Shown here: positions 6,257 through 8,335 of the stretch, in pieces
How positions within the stretch are numbered: the stretch's first letter is position 1
How the letters are laid out: the number at the start of each line of letters is the position of its first letter
Assembly (NCBI GenBank): GCA_964413525.1
Contig: CAYPTI010000001.1
Coordinates: forward strand, 27,395 to 35,729
Source: CAYPTI01 sp964413525 [NCBI: uncultured bacterium]
Lineage (GTDB): Bacteria; T1Sed10-126
DNA: 8,335 nucleotides
Direction: 5' to 3'
The notes under the pieces: model-generated
Told to the model about the DNA's origin: nothing
Databases searched by the model: none
What the model saw: only the letters and a program-made list of their open reading frames with translations
Position numbers and translations under genes: made by a program

Positions 6257-6870
6257 GTTTCATGGATAGTTATTCCCTGCTTCAATTGCTGGCCTCCCCG
6301 GTCACGGCGATCACGGCCCGGGACGGTGACCGAACCGGCGGCATGATCGCCAACAGCTCCGGACGGGCCTCCCTGGTGCCGGATTGCCCCCGGGTGAGTT
6401 TTTACTGCTTCCGCCAGCATCATACCCACGGCTTAATCGAGTCGTCCGGCTGGTTCGGGTTCCACCTGGTGGGTCGGGAGCAGTTCCGGCTGGTCTACGA
6501 CCTCGGGTTCCGAAGCGGCCGGGAGGAGGACAAACTGACCGATCATCCCACCCGACTCTCCCCCACTCACGAACTCCCCCTGCTGACGGAACCGCCGGCG
6601 GCGATGGAATGCGAGGTGGTCAACGCCATGAACGCCGGCCCCTCAACCTACTTCCTCGGGGAGGTCCGCCGGGTTCACGGCCCGGGGAATCCCCTGGAGC
6701 GGGAGGATCTGATGACCAGCGAACACTGGAGGAAAAACATGCCGGAGGAATGGCGGGAGGAATACGAGGAGAACAAACGGGCGATCCAGACCTGGGCGGA
6801 AGACCGTCTCGACGTGGACCGGTCCTACCGCTGGAGGCCGGAGGAGTCAGGGCAGTCCTCGTCCTCCTGA
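6253..6870 (+). CDS. Flavin-reductase-like FMN-binding split-barrel protein
   Basis: A 205-residue member of the flavin reductase-like domain family, which binds FMN and often reduces free flavin with NAD(P)H. Visible family features are ASPVTAITARDGDRTGGMIANSSGRASLVP (split-barrel entry and likely FMN-phosphate contacts, 14-43), SFYCFRQHHTHGLIESSGWFGFHLVG (49-74), SGREEDKL (88-95), AAMECEV (116-122) and YFLGEVRRVHG (133-143). A charged C-terminal tail (about 150-205), ending in a run of serines, is poorly conserved by eye. GTG at 6253 is preferred: AAGGAG lies seven bases upstream and the start overlaps the helicase stop as GTGA. ATG at 6262 is the alternative. The 3' end overlaps the convergent hydrolase gene by 24 bases. 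Its substrate is unknown, and no functional link to the helicase is evident beyond co-translation. Confidence 0.85.
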   Translation: MSFMDSYSLLQLLASPVTAITARDGDRTGGMIANSSGRASLVPDCPRVSFYCFRQHHTHGLIESSGWFGFHLVGREQFRLVYDLGFRSGREEDKLTDHPTRLSPTHELPLLTEPPAAMECEVVNAMNAGPSTYFLGEVRRVHGPGNPLEREDLMTSEHWRKNMPEEWREEYEENKRAIQTWAEDRLDVDRSYRWRPEESGQSSSS

Positions 6871-6871
6871 C
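6846..6871. terminator. Hairpin around both stop codons at convergent overlap
   Basis: GTCAGG (6846-6851) pairs with CCTGAC (6866-6871) over a 14-base loop. The arms contain the hydrolase stop (TCA, minus strand) and the flavin-reductase stop (TGA). No T-run follows. The arm sequence repeats the CCTGA/TCAGG pattern at the thiI junction. Weak evidence for termination. Confidence 0.3.
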
Positions 6872-7527
6872 GGTAACCCGAGGGCTTCCGCCCCTTCCCC
6901 GGTGCTGAAGTAATTGAGCACCGTTGACTCCATCCGTTCCAGCGCCGATTCAAAGAAATGGTTGGTCCCCTCCAGGATCTCAAGCCGAACGTTTGAACGA
7001 TCCCCCAGCCAGTCCCGGAGATCCCCCGCGGAGCCAAACTTGTCCCGGCTTCCCTGAACGATCAGAAGCGGTTTGTCGCCTCCGGTTGGGAGCGGTTTGC
7101 GGACCTCCCGGACGGGGACGCCCAGGCCCACCATGACGGCCACCCGGTCGTTCTCCCAAGAAACCCGCAACGCGATGGAGCTTCCGAAGGAAAACCCTCC
7201 CGTTACGATCGGACGATCGGGGTACTTCTGCTCCAAAAAGTCCAGGCACTGCCGGAAGTCGTCCAGTTCCCCGATTCCCCCGTCGTACTCACCGGTGCTC
7301 TCTCCAACCCCCCGGAAATTGAACCGCAGGGTCGAGAGTCCGGCCGTTCGCAGGGCCCGGGCCAGGTAATACACCGGCTTGGAGTGCATGGTTCCCCCGT
7401 GTTCCGGATGCGGATGACCCAGCACGGCCGCCCCCCGGACGGTCTCCTCCGGTCGTTCGAGCCGGGCCTCCAGTTCTCCGTGGGCTACCGGGATCCGAAG
7501 GGATTGAACTACCCCTTCACGTGACAC
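6847..7527 (-). CDS. Alpha/beta hydrolase, COG2945-like
   Basis: A 226-residue cytoplasmic alpha/beta-fold hydrolase, probably an esterase or dienelactone-hydrolase-like enzyme of unknown substrate. It shows HPHPEHGGTM (38-47, the HGG oxyanion region of this family), RFNFRGVGES (68-77), YDGGIGELDD (81-90), the nucleophile elbow GFSFGS with Ser113, a likely acid Asp162 in QGSRDKFG, and His190 in EGTNHFF. That completes a plausible Ser-Asp-His triad. There is no signal peptide. The start is GTG at 7527, the only good start after an upstream in-frame stop. It lacks a strong Shine-Dalgarno and lies inside the end of the zinc-ribbon gene (19-base overlap), so translational coupling is likely. It is the last gene of the minus-strand operon and overlaps the flavin-reductase gene tail to tail. 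Confidence 0.9.
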   Translation of the reverse strand: MSREGVVQSLRIPVAHGELEARLERPEETVRGAAVLGHPHPEHGGTMHSKPVYYLARALRTAGLSTLRFNFRGVGESTGEYDGGIGELDDFRQCLDFLEQKYPDRPIVTGGFSFGSSIALRVSWENDRVAVMVGLGVPVREVRKPLPTGGDKPLLIVQGSRDKFGSAGDLRDWLGDRSNVRLEILEGTNHFFESALERMESTVLNYFSTGEGAEALGLPSGGRGLP

Positions 7528-7679
7528 TGCAAAAACCGCCGGTCGGCCCCGCAGTTACGACAGCGTTCGGGTTTTGGTCGGGGTAGAGAAAACTCATGCA
7601 CTTCGTCGCAGCGCTGACAGCGCCATTTCCTGGCCGTGGTCGTCTTCTCGTCACGCCAGGGATTGGAAAGAGGTCTCAT
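7509..7679 (-). CDS. Small double-CxxC zinc-ribbon protein
   Basis: A 56-residue protein with C21-x2-C24 (WRCQRCDEVHEF) and C40-x2-C43 (ERCRNCGADRRF), the four-Cys pattern of a rubredoxin-like or rubrerythrin-tail zinc ribbon. An extra C52 and H53 near the end could add to it. The N-terminus is basic. ATG 7679 is the first codon of that kind after an in-frame TGA; the ribosome site is weak (a GGGATG-type stretch). It begins 12 bases after the SDR stop and overlaps the hydrolase start by 19 bases, fitting an SDR, ribbon, hydrolase operon. A short length makes chance coding possible, but the paired CxxC spacing and tight packing argue for a real gene. Metal (zinc or iron) and role are unknown. 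Confidence 0.75.
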   Translation of the reverse strand: MRPLSNPWRDEKTTTARKWRCQRCDEVHEFSLPRPKPERCRNCGADRRFLQCHVKG

Positions 7680-7691
7680 CCGTCATCATCC

Positions 7692-8335
7692 CTACCAGGG
7701 GAGTTGTTCTCCGTTGTACCGCAAAAACGTTCCGCTGGTGCTCCCGTCGAGTTCGTCAATTCGTTTCCTCATTCCGCGGACCGATTCGTCCGGTGAAATG
7801 TTGGCGTTGGGTCCCCCCAGCCTGGTTTTGACCCAGCCGGGGTGGAGGATCAGGGAATAAATTCCTTCCCCGGAAAAATCGACGTGGAAGGAGGTGGCTA
7901 GCATGTTCAACGCCGCCTTGGAGACCCGGTACGGGTAGGCTCCCCCGCTCCGGTTGTCCTCCATCGACCCCATCAGAGAGGTAATGAACACCACGTTTCC
8001 TCCGGCTTCCCGGAGCAGGGGGAGAAAGGTCTGCGTCACCTGGAAGGCCCCCAGGCAATTCACTTCAAAGACGGTCAGAAAATCAAGCGCCGTCAGGTGT
8101 TCAAACGGTTCCCTGGAGCCGTAGATACCGGCGTTGTTGATCAGAAGATCCAGTCCCTCGACTCGGCCGGTGACGGTCCGGAGGGCATCGTCCAGCTGAT
8201 CTTCGTCGGTGACGTCCAGGCTTAATATGTACAGCCGATCCGGAAATTCCCGCTGCAGCTCCTTCAGCTCCTCGGCCTCACCGGGGTTCCTCGCCCCGGC
8301 ATAGACGTACCAGTCGTCCCGAACGTACTGGCGGG
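7692..8335 (-). CDS. Short-chain dehydrogenase/reductase (N-terminus beyond right edge)
   Basis: An NAD(P)-dependent oxidoreductase of the classical SDR family. The frame is open from the right edge through 213 residues to TAG at 7692. The N-terminal GxxxGxG cofactor loop is outside the window. Visible are a second-strand YVYAGARNP that often decides cofactor preference, LDVTD (adenine-ring contact), LLINNAGIYG (NNAG motif), the active-site Asn in FEVNCLGAF, Ser in VVFITSLMGS, and the YRVSK catalytic Tyr/Lys (codons near 7931 and 7919). The tail has HPGWVKTRLGG, typical of the C-factor-like subgroup. An internal GTG at 8063 (VNCLGAF) is not the start, because conserved sequence continues upstream. 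It is the first visible gene of the operon with the zinc ribbon and hydrolase. Substrate unknown. Confidence 0.93.
   Translation of the reverse strand, partial: RQYVRDDWYVYAGARNPGEAEELKELQREFPDRLYILSLDVTDEDQLDDALRTVTGRVEGLDLLINNAGIYGSREPFEHLTALDFLTVFEVNCLGAFQVTQTFLPLLREAGGNVVFITSLMGSMEDNRSGGAYPYRVSKAALNMLATSFHVDFSGEGIYSLILHPGWVKTRLGGPNANISPDESVRGMRKRIDELDGSTSGTFLRYNGEQLPW

Overview
The window is a GC-rich, gene-dense stretch of ordinary chromosome holding eight recognisable or plausible protein genes plus one small zinc-ribbon gene. The two edge genes are cut by the window. Most starts carry a purine-rich Shine-Dalgarno sequence (GGAGGA, AGGGGAGGA, AAGGAG). One textbook extended -10 (TGGTATAAT) is present, and the ligase is the NAD-dependent bacterial type. 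These features point to a bacterium. The proteins are rich in Asp/Glu and Arg and fairly poor in Lys. From memory of the families, the Upf1-like helicase and the Mut7-C nuclease resemble forms common in haloarchaea and other halophiles. My best reading is a salt-adapted, GC-rich bacterium of a poorly sampled lineage. An archaeon is not excluded, because some haloarchaea also carry NAD-dependent ligase, ThiI and Mut7-C proteins.

Layout from left to right: (1) ligA on the minus strand, running off the left edge. (2) A 112-base divergent spacer with a perfect palindrome. (3) A plus-strand pair, Mut7-C-type nuclease then thiI, overlapping by 8 bases. (4) A convergent junction with a hairpin built around both stop codons. 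(5) A small Trp-rich minus-strand gene of unknown function. (6) A spacer of about 355 bases with an extended -10, nested inverted repeats and a pre-start hairpin, which together look like a long structured leader. (7) A plus-strand pair, Upf1/IGHMBP2-like SF1 helicase and a flavin-reductase-like protein, overlapping as GTGA. (8) A minus-strand operon, in transcription order an SDR oxidoreductase (cut by the right edge), a 56-residue double-CxxC zinc ribbon and a COG2945-type alpha/beta hydrolase. The hydrolase overlaps the flavin-reductase gene tail to tail.

How the genes may work together: ligA and the helicase are nucleic-acid maintenance genes, and both have a close variant of the 15-mer CCGGTTCARACCGGG upstream. 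Mut7-C and thiI are translationally coupled and both plausibly act on RNA (cleavage and 4-thiouridylation), which is the most suggestive functional pairing. The SDR, zinc ribbon, hydrolase and flavin reductase look like small-molecule or redox housekeeping functions. No CRISPR array, tRNA, rRNA, transposase, toxin-antitoxin pair or recognised defence system was found. The features most worth a second look are the structured leader, the Mut7-C/thiI coupling and the two small unannotated-type proteins.
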